DNA of 64,000 bases from Bacteroidales bacterium (GTDB lineage Bacteria > Bacteroidota > Bacteroidia > Bacteroidales > VadinHA17), in NCBI GenBank assembly GCA_003141895.1, contig PLNT01000016.1:171966-235965 (forward strand). Reading direction: 5' to 3'. Of the stretch, positions 49,322-58,613 are shown in pieces. The notes under the pieces were generated by a model. That model searched no databases. It was not told the origin of the DNA and was given only the letters and a program-made list of their open reading frames with translations. Within the stretch, counting starts at the first letter, position 1. Each line of letters opens with the position of its first letter. The position numbers and the translations under genes are program-made.

Positions 49322-50305
49322 ATGTTCAAAAGGACCTGGAAACAGATTAAAATATTCGCAATACTGATCATCATACTTATTTGTCTCCCCCATTCAATAC
49401 TTCCACACCGTGTAAGCACAACAGAAAAAGATGATCTGGAAAAGTATAAGAAACTGAATGAAATTGAACAGAGATTAATTGAATTTAAGGATAATGACGA
49501 AGCGCTGAATTTAAAGATAGATCAGCTCGACGAAATTAATAAAAGCAGGAATAGATACAATGCCGCCCCTGTCAGTCTCGATATTCTTGCGTCGAGGGTC
49601 GCCAATAAAATGTGCAAGGAAGCTGCAGACAATGCATACATCGGGCATTGGGATCTGGCCGGAGAGGAACCCTATCTAAGATATGCTTTCGCTGGCGGAC
49701 ATGATCATGTCTCAGAAAACGCATACGGTGAATGGTCATCAGACAATTATTTTATTTCGTCCCAGACTATCGTTTCCATGATGAAATCGGGACATAACAA
49801 ATTTATGGCTGAAAGATCACCGAATAACGGTCACAAAGAAAATATTATCAATAAAGCTCATAATTTCGTAGGCATTGGTTTTTATCTTTCAGGAAAGCAA
49901 TTCAGATATTATGAAGAGTTTATTGACAGGTATCTTGAATTTGAAAACATACCGGAAAGTATGAATGCTGGTAGTGCAGGCAGTATCACAATAAGAACAA
50001 ATGGAAGTTTCCTGTTTTACATGATTGTTTACCGGGAGAAGTTCCCAAATAGGTTAACACCTGCAGAAATCAGCAGAAGAGGAAGTTACGCTGATTTTAC
50101 CCCTGAAATATATAAAGTGATGCCGGCCTGGGAGCTTGCTAGATACAGAAATGGGAATATCTATGTGATCCCTCTTAGCTTTTCAAAGGAGGGTTTGTAC
50201 TATATCCAGCTCTATTCAGACAGAAAAGAAATAACCAACGCGACCTCTCTGAATACCAAGGGGAAGAACCCGGAAAGCGGTATCGTAATAAAAGTGAGTA
50301 AATAG
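49322..50305 (+). CDS. CAP (SCP/PR-1)-domain exported protein
   Basis: A protein of about 327 residues with an N-terminal signal or anchor segment (about 10-27). A coiled-coil-like charged stretch (about 40-75) precedes a CAP domain: LASRVANKMCKEAADNAYIGHWD, the acidic/His pocket HDHVSENAYGEWS, and GHKENIINKAHNFVGIGFYL, a variant of the usual HR-N-L-P-motif helix. The C-terminal about 110 residues are beta-rich with no family recognised. CAP proteins have varied extracellular roles. The start at 49322 follows the promoter and gives a normal signal peptide; the longer frame would have an atypical N-terminus. Confidence 0.8.
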   Translation: MFKRTWKQIKIFAILIIILICLPHSILPHRVSTTEKDDLEKYKKLNEIEQRLIEFKDNDEALNLKIDQLDEINKSRNRYNAAPVSLDILASRVANKMCKEAADNAYIGHWDLAGEEPYLRYAFAGGHDHVSENAYGEWSSDNYFISSQTIVSMMKSGHNKFMAERSPNNGHKENIINKAHNFVGIGFYLSGKQFRYYEEFIDRYLEFENIPESMNAGSAGSITIRTNGSFLFYMIVYREKFPNRLTPAEISRRGSYADFTPEIYKVMPAWELARYRNGNIYVIPLSFSKEGLYYIQLYSDRKEITNATSLNTKGKNPESGIVIKVSK

Positions 50306-50398
50306 TGATATTGCTACTTAACGATTTCATTGGTAGAATTCTCAGTCATTAATACCTGGTTTGACATATTCTTAAATTCAAGTTACCAAGCCATTAAG

Positions 50399-51130
50399 TT
50401 ATCTACTGTCTTTGATACATCTGACAGGATAACCATAATATTTTAATCCATTGTCACTCAGTCTATACATTTCAGAAGTAAAACCCATAAACATCCTTAT
50501 CCATGCAGTTTCGCCGGAAGCTTCCGTTGATGTCCAAAAGTATCCATCATGTCCAATCGTCCAGTAACTCCCATTACCAGTTTTACCAGCGGCAGGCAAA
50601 ACTGAAAATCCGCTGGAATTTGTAGCCACATTAGGACCTAACCATAAACCTGTCCCATCTTCGATAGTTCCCTTTGTCTTCATTTTACCGCCTGCCACCT
50701 TTAAACCTCCAAGATAATCCGTAAGGATTGTCCATTCCTGATCAGTTGGTACATGCCAACCTTCAGGACAGATATTCCGACTGTCTTTCACAGCGTTCCA
50801 GTTATAATATAAACCATAAACGCTGCTAAAAGATTCCTCAGTAAAATCGAAAGCATACCAGGCATAAGCCGGAAACGACAGAATCAACCACTCAATCCCT
50901 ATTCCATTCCCATTGGAAATAATGTCACCATTTGAAAAATGTGTTGTTTTTAAGTTTTCCTGCATCCAATTTTGTGATCCTAAAGTGATTGTTTTGTAAA
51001 CATTACCATCAATGTCTTTTATTTCTGAATTAGCAGTAGTTGTCTCTTCCTTATCTTTCTTACAAGTGGTTGAAAAAGTTAATATTAGAAGTATTATTCC
51101 TGTGCAACGGATAAGATGAATTGAATTCAT
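50399..51130 (-). CDS. FISUMP-domain lipoprotein
   Basis: A 243-residue lipoprotein. The signal peptide ends at TTC (Cys23). The mature protein is a single FISUMP (Fibrobacter succinogenes major paralogous) domain: VYKTITLGSQNWMQENLKTT, YGLYYNWNAVKDSRNICPEGWHVPTDQEW, and SGFSVLPAAGKTGNGSYWTIGHDGYFWTS ending YGYPVRCIKD. Such proteins are common on the surface of Bacteroidota and Fibrobacteres and fold like a C-type-lectin/formylglycine-generating-enzyme domain; their ligands are mostly unknown. It stands alone. Confidence 0.9.
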   Translation of the reverse strand: MNSIHLIRCTGIILLILTFSTTCKKDKEETTTANSEIKDIDGNVYKTITLGSQNWMQENLKTTHFSNGDIISNGNGIGIEWLILSFPAYAWYAFDFTEESFSSVYGLYYNWNAVKDSRNICPEGWHVPTDQEWTILTDYLGGLKVAGGKMKTKGTIEDGTGLWLGPNVATNSSGFSVLPAAGKTGNGSYWTIGHDGYFWTSTEASGETAWIRMFMGFTSEMYRLSDNGLKYYGYPVRCIKDSR

Positions 51131-51268
51131 GAGTGGCTGGAAATTATTTTACAATATAGTGTTTTGTCAGAAAAGAGAAATAAAAAAGCTGAGTAAAACA
51201 GACACTGCCTGTTTTTGTTTCTATAAGTAATAAAAATTCAAATTATTTCCGGGCATCAATATCCCGAC

Positions 51269-51403
51269 TTATTTCTTCTTCAATGAGCTGAAAAGTTCCG
51301 ATGAAGCCATTTCATATTTTTCAAGCCTGATGAAAAATTCCTCAGCTTTTATTATGGTGTTTGGCTTGTTTTAAAACTTTCCGACATTCAGTTTGTTTAC
51401 CAT
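51269..51403 (-). pseudogene. Small gene interrupted by an in-frame TAA
   Basis: A 45-codon minus-strand frame begins ATG GTA AAC AAA (MVNKLNVGKF), is broken by TAA at codon 11, and then runs NKPNTIIKAEEFFIRLEKYE to a second TAA. The second part is Glu/Lys/Phe-rich, helical and typical of local coding sequence. A TAATTTTG -7-like box lies just upstream. It could be a decayed small gene or the end of a lost one. It occupies most of the 51131-51429 spacer; the rest shows nothing. Confidence 0.35.
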
Positions 51404-51429
51404 TAAACAAAATTAAATAAATTATTGCT

Positions 51430-51858
51430 ATGAGTAAACATTATGCGAATGCAAATTGGGAAGGTAATCTTGTAAAGGGTAAAGGGAAATACACTCTCAA
51501 AACAAGCGGCTATGAAGGTAAATTAAGCTTTTCTTCTCGTTTTGAAGACGACAAGACAGCATCGAGCCCCGAAGAATTGATCGGTGCAGCCCTGGCAAGC
51601 TGCTATTCTATGGCACTTGCTCATGCTCTTGACCAATCAGGTAATCCATCTGAAAAAGTTGAAACGTCCGCAGAAGTTTCTCTGGGCAAAACTGCTGATG
51701 GATTCGCCATCTCAGAGATTTTGCTAAAAACCAGAGCAAAAGTCAAAACGATTGACAAAAAGAAATTTCTTGAAATCGCCGAAAACACAAAGAAAGGTTG
51801 TCCGGTATCAAAAGCGCTTAACGGAACAAACATCAAACTCGAAGCTGAACTGGTTTAA
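51430..51858 (+). CDS. OsmC-family peroxiredoxin
   Basis: A 142-residue hydroperoxide reductase of the OsmC/Ohr family. The two redox cysteines are present: Cys58 in GAALASCYSMALAHAL and Cys124 in KKGCPVSKAL, with the N-terminal FSSRFEDDKTASSPEELIG that contributes the active-site Arg and Glu of the partner subunit. It reduces organic peroxides in the cytosol as a dimer. It stands alone between a broken small gene and a lipoprotein gene. Confidence 0.92.
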   Translation: MSKHYANANWEGNLVKGKGKYTLKTSGYEGKLSFSSRFEDDKTASSPEELIGAALASCYSMALAHALDQSGNPSEKVETSAEVSLGKTADGFAISEILLKTRAKVKTIDKKKFLEIAENTKKGCPVSKALNGTNIKLEAELV

Positions 51859-51944
51859 GAAAAAGGTCTTTTATGCCTTATCTCCATCCAGTCATCAGGA
51901 CGTGCGACGAGAAATCATATGGCAATTAAAACGGGTAATTGCTT

Positions 51945-52376
51945 CTATTTAATTTTTCTGAAAGTCAGGATAGACTTTTCTGTTTCAATATATTCTGAGA
52001 ACTTACCTGTATTAATAATCATATTTGTCTCGTCCATCATGAAATAATAAGTTCCCCCCTGCATTGAACATGAAAGCGCGTCAATCATGCTTATGCTATC
52101 GGAGGATATTGTATATTCATATCCAGTGCTTCCGATTTTAGGGAGACGGTATCCGTTTCTGATTTCATATCCCCTCTGCAACCAGAGTGTCCCGTGAACA
52201 TTGTCTGAATTAAAAACAACTGTATCTGCAAGTGTATTTACCTCTACCCAGGAACCAATAAGTCCTTTAGGAAGAGTTGCCGGGTCGGGAAAAGTTGATT
52301 TATCTTTCTGACATGATGATACAATACCCGTTAACATTACTCCAAGCAACAGCAATTTTCTGATCTCTTTTTTCAT
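51945..52376 (-). CDS. Lipocalin-like lipoprotein
   Basis: A 143-residue exported protein. The signal peptide ends in the lipobox VSSC (Cys22). The mature part is a small beta-barrel-like domain (GLIGSWVEVNTLADTVVF, YTISSDSISMIDALS, YYFMMDETNMIINTGKFSE, ILTFRKI) in the style of Bacteroidota lipocalin-like proteins. The ATG at 52376 is preferred to an upstream TTG at 52385. Function unknown. Confidence 0.75.
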   Translation of the reverse strand: MKKEIRKLLLLGVMLTGIVSSCQKDKSTFPDPATLPKGLIGSWVEVNTLADTVVFNSDNVHGTLWLQRGYEIRNGYRLPKIGSTGYEYTISSDSISMIDALSCSMQGGTYYFMMDETNMIINTGKFSEYIETEKSILTFRKIK

Positions 52377-52513
52377 GGCAGGCAAGTTTTCCGTTTAATA
52401 CCAATAAAAGTACAAAATATTTACGAATTGAATAGGTACAATTACTTAAACATCTGTACAATAAGATCAGTGTATGCCTGAAATCAAAATTATCAACAAT
52501 TATACTCGCTGAA

Positions 52514-52609
52514 TCAGAAGCACAATCCCAGGGAAGTAACGAACATTTTTATTGGAATTTTAACTGTCTTATTATCCATTGCATCAATAAAAATATGGTC
52601 ATACGACAT
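52514..52609 (-). other. Possible small ORF or gene remnant
   Basis: In the 52377-52707 gap a minus-strand frame reads MSYDHIFIDAMDNKTVKIPI and on to TSLGLCF-stop. It is also open upstream for about 14 more codons without a start codon. The composition looks like coding sequence, but it is short and unmatched. The rest of the gap shows nothing. Confidence 0.2.
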
Positions 52610-52707
52610 CAGATTTAATATTTCATTTACATTATGATCGTTAATAGCTTATATAAACCTGAGGATGATTTCCTTATTAGTTACAGCATTCATTTGTATA
52701 GTAAAAC

Positions 52708-54444
52708 TTAGTTCATCCCTGGTAATCTGAATGCAGCCATTTCCTCACTGTTTCGCACCACAAGGATATCCCCAACCATTACCGGGTGATTCCATGTTTT
52801 CCCTTTTATTGCCTGGAATCTGGCAAGCTCTTTAAAGCGATCAGGGGTTGCTTCAACCAAAGCAAGTTCTCCTTTTTCGGAAAGTATCAATAACACATCC
52901 TGATCTGCAAGAAGGATGATCTGTCCTCCGTATCGCCCGCCTCTCCACTTCCGGGTACCTTTCTCCAGATCTATGCACGCTAGACCCGGACCTTCAAAAC
53001 CATAAACATGACCTTTGTGAATAACGAAGTCGTTAAAATAAGGTTTCAACTGACCCGTTTTCCATCGTTCTTCAGTTGTCATACCGCCAGATCCGTTTTT
53101 GACTGTAACATACCTCATCTCTCTTACAGGGGTTGTAACATCTCCAATGTTTACAAGTATATCACTTTTATTGACCTGTGCAGGCTGAACTATAGGGGCA
53201 CCTCCGGGTACTTTGATCTTCCATAGTTCTTTTCCGCTGTTGGGATCGAAACTTGTTATACTTTCCATATTCATAAATAAGATCTGCCTGACGCTGTCAA
53301 TTGTCATTAAATGTGGAGAACTGTAACTTTCTCCTCCATCAGGTCCCGACCATCGCATATTACCTGTAACTATATCATATGCAATGAGCTTTCCAGAGAT
53401 GGCTGCAACTACAACGCTATCAATCACTACCGGCGAACCTGTATATCCCCAGCCTGGAATTTTTACTTTGGTATCTGCTGCTGCATTCCGTGTCCAGATA
53501 ATATTGCCGTTACGTGCATCAAGCACGTTAAGGATTCCTGTTGCCCCGGAAGTATAAACGCGACCATTACTAAGAGTCGGAGTAGATCGTGGTCCAGCTC
53601 CTGCATGTGAATCCCAGAAGCGTGTTTTATCGCTGTGTCTCCAGACAGGTTCACCCGTATTGAGGTTATAGCAGGTTACCATCTCGAACTCACCGCGCTG
53701 TTCCTGTGTATAAAGTAATGCTCCATGAATTGCAAATGAAGAGCAAGCTGGGCCTACAGATCTGCGCCACATTTCAACCGGAGGTGATTGCGACCAGTTT
53801 GTATTGATTCTAACATTGTGTATTACCCCATCCCGTTGTGGTCCCCTGAAACCTGGCCATTCAGCCTCTTTCGACATTTCTGCGGAATCCAGGGCAACAG
53901 TCGAAAGTTTATCATTTGTCATTGTCAGAATTCGGTCTTCGGCTGTTTTTGACCATCTCCAGGCAAAAAACTGATGAGATTGTCCATCCATTCCGTTTGT
54001 ACGAAGACATGCCCAGAAACCAGCTGCCACCAGGATGGTTGCAATCATAGTTACCCGCCGGAACTTCAGGGAATGATTTCTGGTTACTACCGCCCAGCTT
54101 ACGAAAGCCAGACACATAACCGGGATTGCATAGAAGGGAAACATCATTCCCATCATTGCTGTTGCAATTGATTTATCATTGATTTGTGTTGTCGCGACAA
54201 TTGCTGCTGTCATAAGAACAATAGCGAACCACCGCTCAAACTTCAAAGCTCTGCTAAAAAAGGCCCACCAGACAATAATAAGCAAACCTAATATAATACC
54301 CCCAAAGATTCCAATTCCTATAGCACCAGGTAAAATAGCAGGCATTCCAAATCTGATAAGCCACTGCATAACAACCATTATTACACCAGGCCAAAGTCTC
54401 AGCGATTTCTGTTTAGTTCCTGAAGTATCGTTAGTAGTATTCAT
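52708..54444 (-). CDS. Membrane-anchored PQQ-type beta-propeller protein
   Basis: A 578-residue protein. Residues about 15-160 hold five hydrophobic helices ([46 protein letters not shown], and others). From about 190 it is a PQQ-like eight-bladed beta-propeller: [62 protein letters not shown], as in outer-membrane-assembly BamB and quinoprotein dehydrogenases. No catalytic Asp/Glu plus cysteine-ring set for PQQ is evident, so a scaffold or binding role is as likely as an enzyme. It is followed upstream by an ABC permease gene 144 bases away. Confidence 0.85.
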   Translation of the reverse strand: MNTTNDTSGTKQKSLRLWPGVIMVVMQWLIRFGMPAILPGAIGIGIFGGIILGLLIIVWWAFFSRALKFERWFAIVLMTAAIVATTQINDKSIATAMMGMMFPFYAIPVMCLAFVSWAVVTRNHSLKFRRVTMIATILVAAGFWACLRTNGMDGQSHQFFAWRWSKTAEDRILTMTNDKLSTVALDSAEMSKEAEWPGFRGPQRDGVIHNVRINTNWSQSPPVEMWRRSVGPACSSFAIHGALLYTQEQRGEFEMVTCYNLNTGEPVWRHSDKTRFWDSHAGAGPRSTPTLSNGRVYTSGATGILNVLDARNGNIIWTRNAAADTKVKIPGWGYTGSPVVIDSVVVAAISGKLIAYDIVTGNMRWSGPDGGESYSSPHLMTIDSVRQILFMNMESITSFDPNSGKELWKIKVPGGAPIVQPAQVNKSDILVNIGDVTTPVREMRYVTVKNGSGGMTTEERWKTGQLKPYFNDFVIHKGHVYGFEGPGLACIDLEKGTRKWRGGRYGGQIILLADQDVLLILSEKGELALVEATPDRFKELARFQAIKGKTWNHPVMVGDILVVRNSEEMAAFRLPGMN

Positions 54445-54588
54445 TTTAACAGCATTAATTTTCCAGAGTCCTAAAAGTAATAATTTAAACCAATACCTGG
54501 ATGCTGATACATTTCAAATCAGAAGATTTAATACAGAATGTATAATGAAATATCCGACCCCGCGAGAAAGCGTTCTAAGAGCGGGAAC

Positions 54589-56937
54589 TCATTCGTACCT
54601 GAGTGATTTTACCGGATTACGGTTTGCAACACTCAAGGTCTGAGAGCTGACTGTTAATAATGCAACCAACGCGGCAATAGCCGGACCCACAAAAAACGCC
54701 CACAATGGTAATGGAGAATGAAAATAAAACCGTCCGAGAAAGCTTTTCCCAAATAAAAATGCTATAGGTAGTGCTATCACAAATGAGATGGTCAGCCATT
54801 TTGTATAGCTGGCAAGCAACAGGCACATAACTGATAAAGTAGTAGCTCCATTGGCTTTTCTGATTCCAATTTCTTTGGTACGGTTTTCGGAAGTAAAGGA
54901 AGCAAGTCCGAATAACCCCATGCAGGCCAGCAATAGTGCAATAATGAAAGCCAGACCTACCAGTCTCGAAGGCAGGCTCAGGTTTGAATAAGGTATCAGG
55001 TCACGGAATAAGCTCGCCTGAAAAGGTGCTTCCGTCTCGTAATGTTTGAATATTGTCCTGATCTGACTGGTAACATCCGGGAATAAGCCTGATGAATATT
55101 TAATGAGTATTGTTGGGCATTCACCGGAGTTAATACTGATAACGGTTGGAACGATGGGTCCGGCCAGGTCAATTGCATGAAAGTCCTTGAATACTCCTAT
55201 TATTGTGCCTTTGCGGCCTTCAATGGTAATTGATGAACCAACAGGATTTTTGTTTTTCATCACCACGGCAGCCACATCATTGATCATATATGCCGTTGAA
55301 TCAGTAGAAAACAAAGGATTAAAGAATCTTCCTTCAGCCATTTTAACTTTCACGGTTTTATTATAATCAAAATCAGAATTTACACACCAGAAATGTAGTT
55401 TTTCCGTAGCATCTTTCCCCTCCCAGGCTACTTCACTAGAAACCCTTGTTCCGCGAGTCGGAATACAGTTGGTAAAACTGACAGCATCGATACCAGGAAT
55501 AGTAAGTAATTCAGTCTTAAAACTTTCAGCATGACGCTGAATGTTTATTGAGTTGTTCAGAATGATTAGGTCTTTATCCACACCTGCATCAAAATTGCGC
55601 ATGTAACTATCCTGGGTCTTGATAATCATCATGCAAATGATCAGTACGATAGGTATGGCAAATTGAAAAATGATAAGGCTTTGTCTGAAAATACTGTAAC
55701 TATAGCCGGTGATCATTTTCCCATTCAGAGTATCAATGGGATTTGATGATGCCAGATATAAAGCAGGAAATAAGCCTGAAATAAACCCGGTAAGTGCGGT
55801 GACCGCTAAAAGAAATACAAGCATTTTAAAGTCCAGCAGCTGCAAATGAATGTTATAGTTAAACATTGAATTGAAACCAGCCAGAAGCACCCTTACAAGA
55901 ATCAGAGAGCTTACAAGGCTTATAAGAGTAATTATGAAAGTCTCACCGAGGAACTGAATAGCAATTGTCGATTTGGCAGATCCTGCTACCTTTTTTATCC
56001 CTGCCTCCCGGTACCTCCTGAAATTTAAAGCGATAGTGAGGTTGATAAAATTGAAACATGCAATTAAAAGAATAGCAAACCCGATTGTACCGATAATCAC
56101 AATATTCTGCATTTCTTTCCAAATCCTTTTTCCTCCAGCGTACCCATATAATATTTGTTCTTTAAGGGGAAATAAGAAAAGTTCCTGGTTTAAAGTTGTT
56201 TCCTGATTTTTGATAAGGTTTTTGATCTTGTTCTCTACGAACCTGTTGTCGACACTGTTTTTCAGCAAAATCCAGGTTGCGTTGGCTGTAGAACCGGTTT
56301 CGAGAGCCCAGTTATTATCAGCCAGAAATCTTGAGAAAGGAATTACATAATCAAACTGCATTTTCGATTGTCGTGGAACTTCCTTAAACACTCCTGCGAT
56401 TTTAAATGGACGCTGTTTGCTTCCATCCTTCAGGATCAGAGTTTTACCCACACAATCAGCACCTTCAAAAAATTTCCTTGCCATGTGTTCTGAAATGACG
56501 ATTGAGTTTATGTCTGTCAGCACATTCAGGCTGCCTGCATTGACAAGCGGGAAAGTAAAAACGTCGAAGAAATTCTTATCGGCGAATAATCCTTTCTCTG
56601 AAAATATTTTATCCCCACTGATAAAAGAATAATCTCTTTCAGCGACCCTGGTCATGTCTTCAATTTCAGGGGCATTTTTTTTGAGAACATCAGTTAGCGA
56701 AGCCGAAAGATATTCCTTCGGAAAACGATCGCCATTGAAATAGGTCACATAAGCATCAACAGAATACAAACGGTCGTAGTTTTTATGAAACTTGTCGTAA
56801 CTAAAAACATTCCGGATATATAACATTGTAATTATTGCACATGTAAGTCCGAAGGTCAGACATACAAAATTAAGCACGCTATAGGTTTTTTTGCGCCACA
56901 GATAACGCAATGCGATTTTGAAAAAACTTTTAATCAT
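54589..56937 (-). CDS. FtsX/MacB-type ABC transporter permease
   Basis: A 782-residue permease with the Bacteroidota-typical layout: N-terminal helix (VLNFVCLTFGLTCAIITMLYI), a MacB-like periplasmic domain (about 45-270), three helices (about 285-425), a second periplasmic domain (about 450-660) and a final FtsX domain with three helices (IGIRKANGATTLSVMCLLL). These proteins couple ATP hydrolysis by a separate ATPase to work in the periplasm, often exporting lipids, peptides or drugs. No ATPase gene adjoins it. The gene stands alone. Confidence 0.92.
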   Translation of the reverse strand: MIKSFFKIALRYLWRKKTYSVLNFVCLTFGLTCAIITMLYIRNVFSYDKFHKNYDRLYSVDAYVTYFNGDRFPKEYLSASLTDVLKKNAPEIEDMTRVAERDYSFISGDKIFSEKGLFADKNFFDVFTFPLVNAGSLNVLTDINSIVISEHMARKFFEGADCVGKTLILKDGSKQRPFKIAGVFKEVPRQSKMQFDYVIPFSRFLADNNWALETGSTANATWILLKNSVDNRFVENKIKNLIKNQETTLNQELFLFPLKEQILYGYAGGKRIWKEMQNIVIIGTIGFAILLIACFNFINLTIALNFRRYREAGIKKVAGSAKSTIAIQFLGETFIITLISLVSSLILVRVLLAGFNSMFNYNIHLQLLDFKMLVFLLAVTALTGFISGLFPALYLASSNPIDTLNGKMITGYSYSIFRQSLIIFQFAIPIVLIICMMIIKTQDSYMRNFDAGVDKDLIILNNSINIQRHAESFKTELLTIPGIDAVSFTNCIPTRGTRVSSEVAWEGKDATEKLHFWCVNSDFDYNKTVKVKMAEGRFFNPLFSTDSTAYMINDVAAVVMKNKNPVGSSITIEGRKGTIIGVFKDFHAIDLAGPIVPTVISINSGECPTILIKYSSGLFPDVTSQIRTIFKHYETEAPFQASLFRDLIPYSNLSLPSRLVGLAFIIALLLACMGLFGLASFTSENRTKEIGIRKANGATTLSVMCLLLASYTKWLTISFVIALPIAFLFGKSFLGRFYFHSPLPLWAFFVGPAIAALVALLTVSSQTLSVANRNPVKSLRYE

Positions 56938-57122
56938 AAGGATATAATTTAAATCATTTTACAAATTGACTAAATGATAAATACATCCTCAAATCTGATA
57001 TACCAACTTGTTATTTTGGCAGATGATATTATATGAATTATCTATGAATTGATATTTGGAACTGATGAGATTTATTATTTCAAAAGGAGTCTCTATTTGA
57101 ATTTAAAGGGGCCGCAAAGAAC

Positions 57123-57713
57123 CTACTTTTTAGCTGCTTTCGCAATTCGCTTAATTTCTTTTGCGATATTTTCAGGGGAGAGAATAAAATCAATGCATCC
57201 GCTCGAGATGGCGCTTTCAGGCATATCTGGTTGCGAAGCTGTATCCGGACGCTGTGCAATTGTAATACCACCTGCATCTTTTATACCACATAAAGCTGCA
57301 GCTCCATCTCCGTCATAGCCAGACACAATAACGGCAATAAGTTTACCATCCCAATGCTGGGTCATTGACCGGAGGAAAACCGTAATAACATCAGGCCATC
57401 CTCTGGGCTTCGATATAGGTTTTAACCTGAACTCATTATTAAGGACATGCAAGTCACGATTTTCAGGTATGATAAACACATGGTTTGGTTGGATATCAAG
57501 TTTTTCAGTGATCAGTTCAACCGGCATTTTTGTATGATGAGGAAGAATCTCATGGAGCATTGTGGCAACTGTCCTCACATGATTGACAATTACTATAGCT
57601 ACGCCCATATCTTCTGGTAGATTCTCCAGAAGCCTTGTATAGGCATTGAGTGCACCGGCGGAACCGCCAACACAAATTATTGGAAAATCTTTAGAACCGC
57701 TTTTTATTGTCAT
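57123..57713 (-). CDS. Stand-alone CheB methylesterase domain
   Basis: A 196-residue protein equal to the catalytic domain of CheB. The Ser nucleophile is in VGGSAG (Ser18), the His in IVNHVRTVATMLHEI (about 45) and the Asp in SGYDGDGAAAL. It removes methyl groups from glutamate side chains of chemoreceptors, or from other proteins in CheB/CheR-type systems. No receiver domain, CheR or chemoreceptor is present in the window. The start at 57713 is an ATG; a TTG three bases earlier is also possible. Confidence 0.9.
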   Translation of the reverse strand: MTIKSGSKDFPIICVGGSAGALNAYTRLLENLPEDMGVAIVIVNHVRTVATMLHEILPHHTKMPVELITEKLDIQPNHVFIIPENRDLHVLNNEFRLKPISKPRGWPDVITVFLRSMTQHWDGKLIAVIVSGYDGDGAAALCGIKDAGGITIAQRPDTASQPDMPESAISSGCIDFILSPENIAKEIKRIAKAAKK

Positions 57714-57853
57714 CAATATTTAATTTGAGGTTTGGCAGACAATTCATTTAACTTATATATCTGCTAATTTAATATATTCTGAATCCAATTTCAATTATTT
57801 ACTGGCAATCTGACAAAAATATCGAATATACCATTTGAATCAGTCTACCGATT

Positions 57854-57985
57854 TTATCCTTCCAGATTCAAACTCCTCGCAGCCAGCTGCAAAAAATCTT
57901 CGATCCCCATAGGAATTTTACTTTTTATGCTCGCTAACCCCGCCGCAAGCTGCGGGGAACTAAGCCGGCTAAACGTAAATACCAT
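57854..57985 (-). other. 43-codon ORF within a dispersed-repeat-like segment
   Basis: In the 57714-58346 gap a complete minus-strand ORF runs MVFTFSRLSSPQLAAGLASI then IKSKIPMGIEDFLQLAARSL and ends NLEG. Its middle coincides with a CCCCGC...GCGGGG imperfect palindrome, which suggests a dispersed repeat. The IEDFLQLAARSL helix is protein-like. It could be a small conserved protein or a mobile repeat with an open frame. Confidence 0.35.
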
Positions 57986-58059
57986 AGCCGTCAACTTTAG
58001 CACAAAACAGGATGTAAAGTATTGAAGTTAAGCCTGATACATTTCCCCTCCTTTTGAAG

Positions 58060-58217
58060 CTACCCTCTATACACTTTTATTTTTTGTTGTATCCAATTCA
58101 TTCCCTGCCCTTTATCAGAACAATGAAATGGCTAACCAATTTAATTAGAAGGAGATCCCTCCTAACCTCATTCTCAAAAAAAACGTGTCATCCCGAACGA
58201 AGTGAGGATCCCCTGTC
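58060..58217. repeat. Dispersed repeat (second copy)
   Basis: The sequence CTACCCTCTATACACTTTTA through TATCCAATTCATTCC, AACAATGAAATGGCTAACC and AGAAGGAGATCCCTCC is a diverged copy of the repeat at 48458-48553. It is followed by GTCATCCCGAACGAAGTGAG, also seen near 7.7 kb. No gene is seen between it and 58347. Confidence 0.65.
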
Positions 58218-58346
58218 TTTTCTCAAAATTAAAAATGAGTGCTTCCTAAATCAAAGCTAAAGATATTCAACTCTTTCAGTGCTAGTGAAATAAAAAGAAA
58301 GCTTAGGTTGATGGCTATGGTGTAAATACCTGGTTTGTGTCACTTT

Positions 58347-58613
58347 TTATTTCAATAAGTATTCGAACGGTAATAGATCACCTATTCGCCGGTTGGACAT
58401 ATCCCCCGTAAAATCCACACCAAATGGATCATAAAACCCAAATTTTTCAAAATAAACAGAATCCTTTTTAATGTTTATTGTACTGCTCAAACTTCTATAT
58501 TTTACCAGTAGGTCCCCTTTATATTTAATATAACCGGAAATGCGGTCCTTTTTAAATACAATTGATTTAGAATTATTATTTGAATAGATTAGAAATATTT
58601 CAGGTAAAGTCAG
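58347..58613 (-). pseudogene. C-terminal fragment of a CarboxypepD_reg-like surface protein
   Basis: An 88-codon minus-strand frame without a start codon begins directly after the methyltransferase stop, in the same frame (LTLPEIFLIYSNNNSK). It continues through FKKDRISGYIKYKGDLLVKY and FEKFGFYDPFGVDFTGDM to RRIGDLLPFEYLLK-stop. The ending 'GxxxxxRxxDLLPFEY' is typical of the C-termini of Bacteroidota carboxypeptidase-regulatory-like exported proteins. The N-terminal part is missing, so the gene is truncated by a rearrangement next to the methyltransferase gene. Confidence 0.6.
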
